Source: Agarophyton chilense
Taxonomy: Eukaryota > Rhodophyta > Florideophyceae > Gracilariales > Gracilariaceae
DNA length: 64,000 nt
NCBI GenBank assembly: GCA_030374765.1
Contig: JARGXX010000080.1
Coordinates: 248,001 to 312,000, forward strand
Direction: 5' to 3'
Part shown: positions 53,880 through 64,000 of the stretch, piece by piece
Layout: every line of letters begins with the position of its first letter
How positions within the stretch are numbered: position 1 is the stretch's first letter
Made by a program: the position numbers and the translations under genes
The notes under the pieces: model-generated
What the model saw: only the letters and a program-made list of their open reading frames with translations
Told to the model about the DNA's origin: nothing
The model's database searches: none

Positions 53880-55310
53880 CGAATTGGGCGGTACTGTCTC
53901 CTAGTCCAATAGGTAGACTTCATTTTCCTTTAACTCAGGATAATCCACTTTGACCTTTCACAGAAGGCATTCTGTTTCCGTATAACCCTCAGGTCCATCA
54001 TCTTTGAAGGGGGAAGGAATGAGGTCGTCCAATAGCGTGTCATCAGATCCGTCGGTAATGATTCGCGACAGGGCATTTGGTGCCTGGTGCTTGATACCTG
54101 GCCTATAGGTTGTACCATTGTCACACTCTGACAGCCTGAGGCGCCACCTAGCAAGGCGACTCGATGCATCGGTCTTATTGAGTATCCAGCGGAGAGCGAA
54201 GTGAATCATGGTCTGTCCAAATGGTAAACTTGGTTCCCTCGAGATACGGAAGGAGTGTCAATATGCACCATACGATGGCTAGACATTCCTTTTCGGTCGA
54301 ACTGTAGTTTCGCTCCGCGCTGGTGAGCGTTCTGCTCCAATATCCAATAGGTCCATAGTCCTTCGGTGACTACTGTTCCTGTAGCAGTGCACATCCCACT
54401 TGGACATCAGAGACATCTGTATCCAGGACAAAGGGCCTATTGGGTTCGGCTAAGACCAGTGTAGAATGGTTCAGTAATTTGTCCTTTACGGGTTTGAAAT
54501 GCCTCGTACTGTTCGTCGGTAAGGGCCTCAAATTCTGAAAGTGCTCCCTTTTTCACCATTGCGTTGAAAGGGGCCGAGGTTTTTGCAAACCCTTGGACGA
54601 AACGGCGGTAAAAATTGCCCAAGCCTACGAAGGATCGTAGTTCCGTATGGGTTCTGGGAGGTATAACCTAGCGGATCGCATTCGTGGTCCGTGAGACTAC
54701 CTTTGGCTTTCCTGGGAGGACGACGTGACCGAGGTAGTCCACCAAAGCCTGGAAGAAGCCGCATTTGCAGAGTTTCAGTGGTACTCCAGCGTCCTGTAGG
54801 ATTGTTAGCACTGCATTAACGTGACGAGGGTGATTCTCCACGGCACGTGAGAAGATGATTACATCATCTAAATAGACTAGGGCTAATTTACATTTAGCGC
54901 AGGACAGTATGATGTCTATTACCCGTCGGAAGGTTGCTGGCGCATTCTTTAAACGAAAGGGCATACGAGTTAATCTGAACAGACCTTCATGGGTTGTGAA
55001 AATTGTCAGCGCTCTCCTATCTTCGGCCAATTATATTTGTCAATATCCGGAGTTAGCGTCCAGTGTGATAAATACGACAGCTTTACCAAAAGAATCTAGA
55101 CAGCCATCCAAACGGGTTATCGGCTATGAGTCCCTCTTGGTTACTGCGTTCAGCTTCCTGTAGTCCACGCAGAACCTGATGGAGCCATCCTTCTTAGCCG
55201 CAAGGACAAGAAGACTTGCCTATTCGGATTGGTTACGAGGCGCCGGATCTATGACGTGGGCTTCGCGCATTTTTTTCATCTGGTTTGCGACAATTTCCCT
55301 ACCCTAAAGG
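53880..55310 (-). pseudogene. Element D reverse transcriptase and RNase H
   Basis: RT: FTTHEGLFRLTRMPF, LKNAPATFRRVID, LVYLDDVIIFS (catalytic pair intact, near 54875), YLGHVVLPGK. RNase H and tail: MGNFYRRFVQGFAK, APNALSRIITDG (ADALSR equivalent). Stops interrupt the frame repeatedly. Confidence 0.88.
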
Positions 55311-55384
55311 CCTGTACGGTATGGGTGCTGGAACTGGGTTAAAGAATTATCCTGAAGGGCAATGCAGTGTGTAATTGCTCTGAT

Positions 55385-56362
55385 TTATCCCAATCTATTT
55401 GACAACGTTTTCTGGTATTCTCTGAGGAGATCAAGTATCTGGGGCCTATGGGATTCTAACTCTACGCCGATAGCGACTGTCCCCCCGCAAGAGTCGACGC
55501 CCTCGTCGGGAGTTGGCGTGAAAAGCTTATCCAATTGGGCTTCCATGATGGCTACGGGCGTCCGTACAGTCATGAAAATCATGATACCTTTAAGTAACCG
55601 TATGAGCTTATCTCGGAAGTTGTTGATTGCAACCAATAAGAGCCTGTAAGGGTGGATATCCAGTATTCCATTTCCCATGAAGGTAAGGTGCTTCAGAACT
55701 GTTTTCGGGTGGTTTAGAATCGTTTCGAGACCTGAGGATTGGGAATGGACCGGTACAGCGATTTGGGTCATCGGGGGTATCGTTATGGCTTTTGACAGGC
55801 GAACCTTATTGGACTTCGTTTTTTCGGAGACAACCGTTCGTTTGCGGTTAGCTTCTGGCTCTGGGGCGAGACCAGTTATCGAGATGGAAGATGCGCGGTA
55901 GAACGCGACTTTCATAAGGCCTGGATAAATGCCCTTGATGTATCGATCGATAAAGGAGGTCCCTAGGATTGCCTCAGCGCCCAAGTTAGGACATACAAGG
56001 AACCACGTGCTGACTTGAATTTTTCCTAACTGGAGGCTAAGTGGTACTATCTCTTTACTGTCCATTGGTCTACATGATGCATTGGCAATCCTTAGGGTCA
56101 TTCTGGCCTGAACAAACTTGTGCCAGCCAAACGGGAGTTGCTTAGGATGGACAAATTTGGGACCAGTGACTGTGTCCGATACGGCTGTGGTCACTCGAGA
56201 GTTATTGGAACGAAGTACCGCGGTTAATTGAACTTTATAGTTCCCTTTCCTGAGGATACAGACAGGGTCGTTACTGTATTCCAATTCTGGTTCATCCTGA
56301 ACTGTCCATTGTGAGTTGTTTGTATTCGGAGGTGAGGAGCTTCTTGGCTCATGACCGTCCAA
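55385..56362 (-). pseudogene. Element D protease and linker
   Basis: 325 open codons, the longest intact frame in D. It begins MDGHEPRSSSPP as in C and includes the active-site region as AVSDTVTGPKFVHPK, where C has FDTGAGP; the Gly of the DTG triad is Val, which should inactivate the protease. AEAILGTSFIDRYIKGIYP is conserved. The remainder is the linker towards RT. Confidence 0.85.
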
Positions 56363-58110
56363 TTGGTTGAGGCAGGGACTTAAAGAGGGAGGATTTGCCT
56401 GGCGTCGACCGTCTAAGAGTTTTCCGATGGGTTTCCGTTTCTGTCTGAGGATAAGATTCCTCTTCAGGGACGTCCGCAGGGCTTACAGTGGCGTGGAACT
56501 GTGGGGCTTTGATCGGAGTGTCTGGAGGCGTGGCATAGCGTGAGCTTCCAGGGGTCCCTGTGGTTCGTTGCTTTGCCCTGTTGTTCATTCCTTCGGATCT
56601 CCGCACCCTGTAATTTTCCTCTGTGAGGGCTAGAAGGTTTTTGCGTGCGTTCTCAGGCAGATACCTCGGGCAATCACAAGGGTGGTCCATGAAGAGGCAG
56701 AGAAAGCAAGCCCTTGGGGAGCGAACAAAAACGACCTTGCGGGGCGGAAAGGGAGAATGCTTGGGCGTTGGTTGTCCAGTGTTCGCTGTAGCTCTCTGGG
56801 AGGTATAAGATGGGGGCCGGGACGCAGGAGCACTGAAGGTGACCGCCAGGATATCTCCCGAGTCGGCATAATGGAGTGATGCTCTGACTCCGTGGAGCTA
56901 ACCAAATGGGCTTGGTTGGGTTTACGCAATGGAGTTGCATGTCCTCTGGTTGTATCAGCGTTGCGTCTGGAGTTCTTGTAGTGTTTGCCATAACCCTAGG
57001 CGTTGGTAACGAGCCTTCGGAAGGAGTACTGCAGTGTTTCCCTGTGGTAATTGCTCACATGTGTCCGAATGACAGGGAGTAATCCCGTGATGAAGTGACG
57101 TTTAGGCCGTTTTTTGAAGAACACGTTTCCACATCGGGAAGCCATCTTCCATAGGTCGTCTGCAAAAGCCGATTTGGTCATGTTGGAGCTCTGCCCAAAG
57201 GATATTACTTCCTGGTGGGCATCCATTTTAACGTCATCCATGGCGTAAGTTTCCAAGTGGTAATGAACACCCTGAGGTTATGACCTGAAGAGCTCACTGT
57301 CTTGGGCATGCAAGAGGTCAGTTGTGCCAGATATCTTCGAAACCTCTCGGTCACGCCCCTTTCCTGTAAGAAAGAATTAAAAAGGGTACAGAGCAGCGCC
57401 CTCGTTGACACCGTTCTGATCGCATGCCGTACGGAACAAATTGAGAAAACTAAGGACAGAAATGAGATCGAAACCCGAGAACTTGTCTGTAGTAGCTAGT
57501 TGCATCCGTTTGGCTCATTTAGCGATTCTGCGAGCCACCGAACCAGAATATTTCGCTCACCTGTCGTCCAGCCAGTAATCTCAGTAGTCTGGAGCTTTGA
57601 GTAAAAGTTCGTTGGTTGTTGTCAGTGGTCTGAGGCCTCGAACGGCAGCCTCATCCACTTCCGAGTCGGTCGTTTCGGTTGAGGGAGATTCGGAATCACT
57701 CGTGTCCGAATGGTATCTTCTTTTGCTACATCTTTTCTTCTTTCTCCTACGGTTGCTTCTTTTCTTTCGAGCGGAGTAGGGACCTAAAGAATCGATCTCT
57801 CTATCAGATCCGATGGAGCCCTGAGGTTTCTGTACCTTATATAATCCGTCTGGTGGGGCAAGCGGTCTCTCTTCTAGACGCGGAGTTTCTCTTCTGCTCC
57901 GCGCTTGTTCCTCCCCTGGATTCTCCTGAAGGGTAAAGTGTCTCTCATCTAGACGCGGAGCTTCTCTTCTGCTCCTAGATTGTCCTACATGGGGTTTCTC
58001 TGATGGTTTTCCCGGCGAGGGGTGGGCAATACCGCCACTCTTGGGGGTTAGGTAGGGGGTTGAGATATGGAAACCGGATTGTTGACTTGTGGAATTGTTC
58101 TAGGGACCAC
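56363..58110 (-). pseudogene. Element D gag
   Basis: Collinear with C gag: Arg/Pro-rich part with the 75-bp duplication near 57875-57985, Ser/acidic tract, capsid part (HQEVISFGQSSNMTKSAF) at 57256-56996, and knuckle region with HGPP/CDCPRYLPENARKN at about 56680. Multiple frame changes. Confidence 0.78.
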
Positions 58111-58341
58111 ATTGTCTGACTGGCTGGTGACTGATCCTTGAACGGCCTGAAGGAGGGCGCCTATGAAACGCTTAGACTCCAATACCTTAGGGACGATTCA
58201 CGTAATGAGGTAATCCATATGGTCAGAGATCGCCATAGCCAGTCGCATATCCACAATGAAATCCAGATTTGGTGAGAAGGGCTCCCAGAGACAGGGCTAG
58301 AGAAGGTTGGCAAGCCCTGCGGGAGTGTTCTCTCTAAATCA

Positions 58342-58715
58342 TTAGTTGCTACGGGGTTTTCCTTGGGGTGTTCCTGGCCTAGAGATGGCCCTGGTGAGGC
58401 ATTTTCGTAAACGTTCTGTTACCGTAGGTCCTCGGTAAATCCTTTCAGGGTCGTCCAGGGGAGTCAGTACTCCTTGTAGATGGCTTCTCGTGCTCCTGCG
58501 GTCGCTAACAGTATCAACCTGTAGCTCTGGCGAAGTAGTCGGCGTTGCAGTGGCAACTAGTCCTGCCGTAGGAGTCCCATGGTCTGATCGGTTGGTTGTG
58601 ATTTCTGCATCCATAATGGCTGGTACTTCTGTAATTCTGGGCCGTTGGGGATTGAAACCTAAGGTTAGAATCCGGATAATTCTTCTTTCTGGTGGTTCGT
58701 TCAAGTACTCCTCAG
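58342..58715 (-). pseudogene. Element D leader / N-terminal gag frame
   Basis: Corresponds to C 12231-12788 (shared IIRI, IMDAE, DPERIYRGPTV). ATG of MDAEI lies near 58612. No domain recognised. Confidence 0.55.
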
Positions 58716-58718
58716 GGA

Positions 58719-58736
58719 TTCTAAGTCGGGAGACCA
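58719..58736 (-). other. Element D primer binding site (putative)
   Basis: TGGTCTCCCGACTTAGAA on the minus strand, three bases inside the LTR; identical to A and B although the elements belong to different families. Confidence 0.72.
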
Positions 58737-58739
58737 AAA

Positions 58740-59185
58740 TATAACGCAATGACTGGTAGGTGAGTGTACTGGTCTCAACCTGACGTAGCGTGGTAGAGCA
58801 GGTACTAAGGTTCGTATCCTTGACGGTGGCACTCCAAGAGTAATTGATGAAATGGGCTGGCGTGTATTGCGTAGTCCTACAGGTCGGAGCTACGGAAACG
58901 ATGGCTTGAAGACCAATTGGTGGAACTATTGTACCACAGGGGGTAATTTAGTATCCTAACGGTGCCTACCTTACTCTAAAGGAGAAGTGTCACTCGAGCC
59001 AAGTAAATAGCACTGGCGAGGCGCTAAGATCTCCCTGGCACTAAAATGCTAGTCTATTACACTAAATAAACTAAAATTATTATCTAAATGAGTCCAGCTG
59101 AAGTCAGCCAGTCCACGTAACGTCTGTTAGATACCTCAGACCCCGGCGGCTTACAGGACTCAACCGTTATCTTTGCTCCTTCAAA
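58740..59185 (-). repeat. Element D 5' LTR
   Basis: 446 bp, collinear with 50338-50783 and 12823-13267. Both terminal dinucleotide regions are mutated relative to the 3' LTR, which would prevent further integration of a copy using these ends. Confidence 0.9.
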
Positions 59186-60251
59186 TCCCCGTTCAGCCTA
59201 CTGAATATTTTTCGTCCCTTGTTCTCTCTCTCTCCTACTCGACTCATTGCCTGTCTTCCCTATTAATTCCGTGCCTTCGATCTATATTCTCCGCATTCGC
59301 TCTTCGTTGTGTTCTCCATCATATTAGATTGTTCTAATGATATCACCGCCTATCGTGCTGTTGCACTGTTCTAATGCAAACAACGCCCACCATCCTTATC
59401 TCTTTCTGTCCTGCTACCCTCCATGTCCACGCTCTCGTTTTGTGTCTCCTTTCTCTCCGGGCGTTCCTCCATCAGTGAACATTCTGGTCTTGTCCTCTTG
59501 CACTAAACCTCAATCGTATTGCCGCTCTTCCGTGGACTTCTTCTTCGTGCTCGTTTCTGTAGATGCATGCTTTCGTTAGCCAGTCCCCTCTCTTTCGTGC
59601 CCCTCGCTCTTTCGTGTTCCTTTTTGTACTCAGTATAGTATTCACTTGTAACCTTTTCCTTGCATCTGCATTAGCTTGTCTCAATGTGTCATATCCACTG
59701 ACACCATGTCGCAAGTGCTACCAGTCCCTGTGAAGGCAAATTCGAATATGCCAAATTCCCCCAGTTGCCGCAATAGAGCTGAAGAACTTTTGGAGTGACT
59801 CGTGTAGCTTCAGAATCGAATATAATAAGTATGTTAATAGCCTTTAAGCACTTAAAATTTCTTATACCGTATTGTCGTTAGCGAACTCTTAGCCGAAGAA
59901 AAGGTATATGTAGAGAATAACTGTTGATGTGACACGATTGAGCAGGCGATGCGTCCGGAGATCGCGTTGGATATTGCGTCCGCAAGGTAGATATTACCGG
60001 CTTTAAATTGGAAGACATCCAAATCACGGGCTTCAAACGCGTCTGTGTTTTCGAAATTCCCGTTTAAAGGCTAGTTAATCCAATTTTACGCTATTTTTGT
60101 GGTAGTGTTTTGAATGTATATCTCGTGAATTCATTCTTTAGTTGTTTTAGTATTTTTCTTATTCATCAGGAAATACATGCTTGATATGCTAGTTTAACAA
60201 TAAAAAAGCTAGTTGGTAAAATGAAATGTAAAAACGAGCATTATTGGATGT
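59186..60251. other. No gene recognised
   Basis: The first ~450 bp are pyrimidine-rich on the plus strand (many TCTC and CCT runs); the rest is AT-rich. No domain or RNA gene seen. Confidence 0.4.
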
Positions 60252-60515
60252 TTAAATGGCACGTGAAACACGTATTTCTTGATGAATAGGACAGCTTTGA
60301 AAAATAATGATGGATAAATTCTCAGCATATATTAGCCCCAAACTAGCATTCCGAGAACACAGAAGCGAATGAAGGATACGTTCCAAAGTCTGCATGAGCC
60401 TATTTTTATTACCTTTGTGTAAGGTAGTGATATTGTCCTCGAGCCCCCGCGAGTCCACGTGCAACGCGTGCTTGATTCCACAGTCGCCGTCGAAAGATCG
60501 GAGTGAGCTTTGCAA
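60252..60515 (-). pseudogene. Copia-like RNase H relic
   Basis: Frame reads HVDSRGLEDNITTLHKGN then RLMQTLERILHSL, matching the DS-x-DxxTTLH and basic helix of this RNase H type. Confidence 0.65.
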
Positions 60516-60871
60516 TTGGAAGCCTCGAGTGTCTTAATCCACGTATAGTAGGATCACCGCAACATAAAAGCTGTGCCTCACCTAGCGCTGCTTGTTACTC
60601 GTACAATTAATTAGGTGGTAGAGCTGCCTCTCTGAGTCGAGTTAACCAGAATGCCTGCGAGATTACCTTTCTGTTCGTAGCATCGATGGGTTCTAATGTT
60701 AAAAGCCGCACATGAGAAAGTACAAAATTCGGCGAGGATGCTCGGGCCGGTGATTGCTTAGCACAGGATGGACGGCGTCGATGCGCCAAGCTCCTTCAAA
60801 ATTTTTTCGGCTTCACGAAGGTGTCAGACCCTCAAGCAGGCTAATTTCTGGTGTGTCGCGAAAGCAGCATA

Positions 60872-61186
60872 CTACTCCACTCCCAACCCATTAAAGTGCA
60901 CCAGCTGGGCCTTCGTGAATCGTGATCTCTTCCGGAGTGTTTCTATCGTTATCCTTTTTGTGGCGTGTCTGTGATAGAAAAACCGAGCGATTGAATCCGT
61001 GTATGACTTCATATTGATGAGGAAATCGCAATTTTCTGTGTGGATGATGATGCAGACGTTGAAATAGAGTCGGGTATCTAGTAGGACCTTCTCGAATCGA
61101 AATCGGGTACAGAGACGATCAGAGAAAGCCCGCATATGCTCCACTGTTCCACTCATAAGCAGGTCGTCTGTTACCTTAGCTACCAA
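60872..61186 (-). pseudogene. Copia-like RT, palm C-terminal part
   Basis: MVAKVTDDLLMSG is the catalytic box (V/YxDD form VTDD), followed by MRAFSDRLCTRFRFEKV and RLYFNVCIIIH, the usual continuation. The usual residue before DD is altered to T. Confidence 0.75.
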
Positions 61187-61367
61187 TAGTTTGCTCTTCC
61201 AGTTGGAATCATGCAGCCTATAGAATATCCTAATCTCATATAATTAACTAATTCCCAAAACCCGTTCTAATCTGGCGTCGAAAAATAACCAGGTTTCAAA
61301 AGTCTTCTGCCATTGCCTGCAAGCTTCCACATTCCCGTACGGCAACTCAATAAGCTTCCATAGAGTT

Positions 61368-61859
61368 CTATGAGAGCCGTTCCATTCCGGAGGGGGCCTC
61401 ATATATATAAATAAAACGACTCATAGGGCCACTCTGAAGGTAGGCCCCTTGGACATCCGCATTTTCTAACCTGAAAATCAAGAAAGTGGTCAGACATAAC
61501 AGCAGACGCATCACCCCGAACTGCGCCTTTGAGGAATCTTTCCTAGTATTTTCCTTCTCACCATCTCGATAGGTATGCGGCAAAATCCTCCCTTGCATCC
61601 GGCGATGAACGGCTACCTCTTGCTTCATCTTGTCTATGACATGCGACGTAATTACGTTCGCCTCTTTGGAAACGTCGTCATACTCAACTTCGCCATATTC
61701 CTCGCCCAAGATAGAGTCGTGTTTTTCCTTGACCGTTTCATCCAAGACATATGGCTGAAAGTATTCCTGTTTCGACTGCAACAGCTGACTCTTACCCATT
61801 GGCTCAGGGACCGTAACGAGAAAGTGGTGCTTACTCAAATTAAGCTCCGTGAGCCTCAC
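61368..61859 (-). pseudogene. Copia-like pre-RT and RT N-terminus
   Basis: 163 open codons ending GVMRLLLCLTTFLIFRL and ENADVQGAYLQSGPMSRFIY, the first catalytic Asp block of copia-like RT. A gap to 61186 contains the missing middle in broken form. Confidence 0.75.
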
Positions 61860-62816
61860 CTCTTAACTTGCAGAGCTGGCATTTCTAGTATCCTTAAGTG
61901 GATTTATTAGGCAATTTGAGGCCAGAAGGGTAGGATGAAACCTGTGGTTCCGTGACACCGAAGGGGATATTATCCGTCTTGGAAGCGGTTGCCGTTGCTC
62001 GCGGAGGCGAAATGTCCGGGACCATTGTAGGAGCATAGTGGACTCAGAAAGTCTGTAACTGCTGTCGGGCATAGCATCTGAAGCTACGGTTGACTGACTT
62101 GGCGGTGGTAGCTGCTTGCCCACGAAGTTTGTCGCTTCCTCTTTCATGGAGAAGGAATTAACTCGTAGTTTACGGCTCTTTTGAGGCGATTCAAATGCCC
62201 TCGTAGGCCACACTCATAGCCCGACTATGAGATGATCTTCTGCATAACAATCCATGCCGACTGGCAACGACCACAAAAGCCTTGACCCATCTCTACTTAA
62301 AAATATTGGAACTTGTATAATAAAAGACGTCAACGGTTGTTATTGGAGTCGATAAGCTGTCAGGGATAGTATGAATAGCCCAGGATCTCAGCAACTTCTG
62401 AATCTCTCGCGTGGTAGTGGCTCTACATTGCACATCGAGATCGAAAAGGGAGTAATTCAAAGCAGTTAGACCTAGTATTGGTGAAGATTATCCCCGCACA
62501 AGTTAGAAAGAGCTCATGATACTGGACCCAGAGAAAAGGATGGAGAAGAACGAGGATAGAGCGACTATGACGTGTACCGGTACCGACGGTAGTTCCTTTA
62601 ACATGCGATCATACATGGCTTGGAAAACCCCATTATTCCTTTCGACTATCACGGTCTTATGATTCTACCAGGACAGGCGAGGATTCATGCGGATTCCATG
62701 GAATTCAAGTAACTTCCATATCTTGAGCACTTGAAATTTGGGGTCCAAACTAAAATTTCTGGTGCCCTATGAGTGTCAGTCAATCCATTTCACGTCGCCA
62801 AGGCTAGCCATTAAAT

Positions 62817-62872
62817 TGGCTCTCCTATTAGATGCCACTAAGCATTACATCGGCTCTCCTATTAGATACCAA
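62817..62872. repeat. Short direct repeat
   Basis: GGCTCTCCTATTAGAT occurs twice about 33 bp apart, followed by similar CCA(C/A)T sequence. Two copies only. Confidence 0.6.
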
Positions 62873-64000
62873 TGAACATTCTATATACCTTGTACCAGTG
62901 TCAACCATATTCAGAACTATCACATTGCTTCAGTTGTAGTCTATCCACATGAAATCTTTTTGGAGTTTCACATTGAACGCTTTCGAAATATAGTGGCGGA
63001 AACGCTCGGATGAGCGAGACTGAAATACTAGACGGATGGCGGTGTAGGCAAGGCTGTTGACAGCCCGGCGCCAACATGGGGCTGCTGCCAAACCCGAACG
63101 CAGATGCGGCGTCTAGGACACGTGGGCGATGGGATGGGAAGGAACGCTCCACTGCCGAACGGATGCCGTAAAACTAGCACGGGTACATGTGAACGAACAC
63201 TGAGACAAATTTAGTATTTGTTTAGTTTTTCGTTTCAAAAAGGTGGCCTTTGCACTAGGGCTCCGGTGCACCTAAGTACCCGGGCTAGGCCACCACCCTT
63301 GGCACTAAACGGTAAGCACGCTTAGCCTTTCGCCTTCGTCGTCTGCCCATATCAGCTACTACTCCAAACGGTTCTACTACAGTTTTCCGAGCCGTCCCTC
63401 CCCGAAGCACGTTCTTGACTGTGTTTGGTGGCAGCAACCGCCCATAATACCTGCCGCTAGCCGGTGCTTCGGTTCATACGCGTGATAAACTCACACAAGA
63501 CGCTCAACCGCTCCGTACAGTCCCGCTTTTAGGAACTATCTCACAGCTTGATTAATGTGCGAGAGTGAACTCTTTTTGACATTCTGCGATCGCCTTTTCG
63601 ATGAGCAGATATCACAGTCAGTATGACCTGTGTCGAAAGCCTTCTTAATAGAGAGAGTAAGCAGTCTGGCAGCCTGTTATAGAGCCTTCATTTCTTCGGA
63701 TGGCGCATGTGGAAACCTGTGAGTTTTATTGCCCAGGGATAAGTCTTCCCGTCCCTGTATATTTGCGAGCAAGCTCCGCGATGTCGATCTTGGATGAGAG
63801 TCTAGTTCCAGTCTGATCCGAAGGTCTCAATCTGATTCGGTCGGTGATGAATCACCTGGGCTTGGTGTTCATGGGCCTCCGAAACACTTTGGATGGAAGA
63901 GAGCTGAGATTGAGAGTGTTCTAGTATTTCTTTCCATTCACCGGAGGATCAGGGGAGATGAGTCGTCTACGAGATCAGATGTAAACGACGTAGGCAACCC
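62873..64000. other. No gene recognised
   Basis: Short frames only; no RNA gene, repeat unit or mobile-element motif is clear to me. Confidence 0.4.

Larger units (their letters stand above)
50338..59185 (-). mobile_element. Element D: complete Ty3/gypsy chromodomain retrotransposon (family 2) with antisense ORF
   Basis: 8.85 kb with two ~446-bp LTRs. Minus-strand order: 5' LTR (59185-58740), primer binding site, leader, gag, protease, RT, RNase H, integrase, chromodomain, then an antisense ORF and 3' LTR (50783-50338). Collinear with element C. Terminal bases of the 5' LTR have mutated (TG to TA at 58740-58741; CACA to CAAA at the outer end). I see no clear target duplication (CCACC left, TCCCC right). 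Heavily mutated and inactive. Confidence 0.94.
60252..62700 (-). mobile_element. Copia-like pol relic, minus strand
   Basis: From 62700 down: integrase end (VIVERNNGVFQAMYDRML), pre-RT (62213-61863), RT N-terminal part (61859-61368), RT palm and thumb (61186-60872) and RNase H (60515-60330). Order and sequence type match the copia-like lineage of 27960-32864. No LTRs are identified; heavily decayed. Confidence 0.75.

Noticed and set aside
50333-59190. Clean target-site duplication for element D
   Set aside because: CCACC and TCCCC agree at only three of five positions, and the 5' LTR end is mutated, so the claim cannot be supported.
1-64000. CRISPR array, rRNA or bacterial operon
   Set aside because: No regular spacer-repeat structure, no rRNA sequence and no bacterial gene organisation is present.

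Overview
The window is eukaryotic nuclear DNA dominated by LTR retrotransposons at several stages of decay. It has a Pol III tRNA gene with no encoded CCA and one intact single-exon membrane-protein gene, and everything else that can be read is mobile-element sequence or relics. Compact single-exon genes, chromodomain Ty3/gypsy elements and an unusual copia-like lineage would fit a multicellular red alga, but that is inference and no host marker gene here proves it.

Layout. 1-5506: element A (Ty3/gypsy family 1, minus strand, runs off the left edge), inserted into element C. 5507-13267: element C (family 2, minus strand, chromodomain; its 3' end lies beyond A and outside the window). 13500-14060: copia RNase H relic. 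14061-16290: no gene seen. 16295-18036: the best host segment, a DUF4203/TMEM198-like membrane-protein gene (minus) and a tRNA-Val(AAC) gene (plus). 17958-19968 and 24191-25978: two copies of a duplicated segment, each with a ~229-codon coiled-coil reading frame, one with the intact tRNA and one with a decayed tRNA. 20137-22302: a smaller duplicated repeat. 26644-30468: copia-like relics, one with its reverse transcriptase split by an LTR-like insert. 30620-32864 plus 42895-43400: an older plus-strand copia-like element split in its integrase region by element B. 32865-42894: element B (family 1, plus strand, both LTRs, imperfect 5-bp target duplication). 43700-45235: a broken gene of unknown family. 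45530-45700: copia RNase H tail. 46380-48410: a very decayed third Ty3/gypsy lineage. 50338-59185: element D (family 2, minus strand, both LTRs). 60252-62700: another copia-like pol relic. 62700-64000: no gene seen apart from a short repeat.

The most unusual feature is shared by both Ty3/gypsy families. Between the end of pol (chromodomain) and the 3' LTR lies an extra gene on the opposite strand, pointing from the 3' LTR back towards pol. In B it is a single 609-codon frame interrupted only by five in-frame stops and no frameshift. In C and D it is an unrelated-looking shorter frame, completely open where preserved in C. Antisense accessory ORFs in this position are known in some plant Ty3/gypsy lineages (Ogre/Tat, Grande); I do not recognise these proteins.

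Relative ages can be read from nesting: the copia-like relics are oldest, C predates A, and B inserted into an already existing copia-like element. None of the complete elements looks autonomous: B has lost part of gag and protease and has stops, C has YLGD instead of YLDD in RT, and D has a damaged protease motif.
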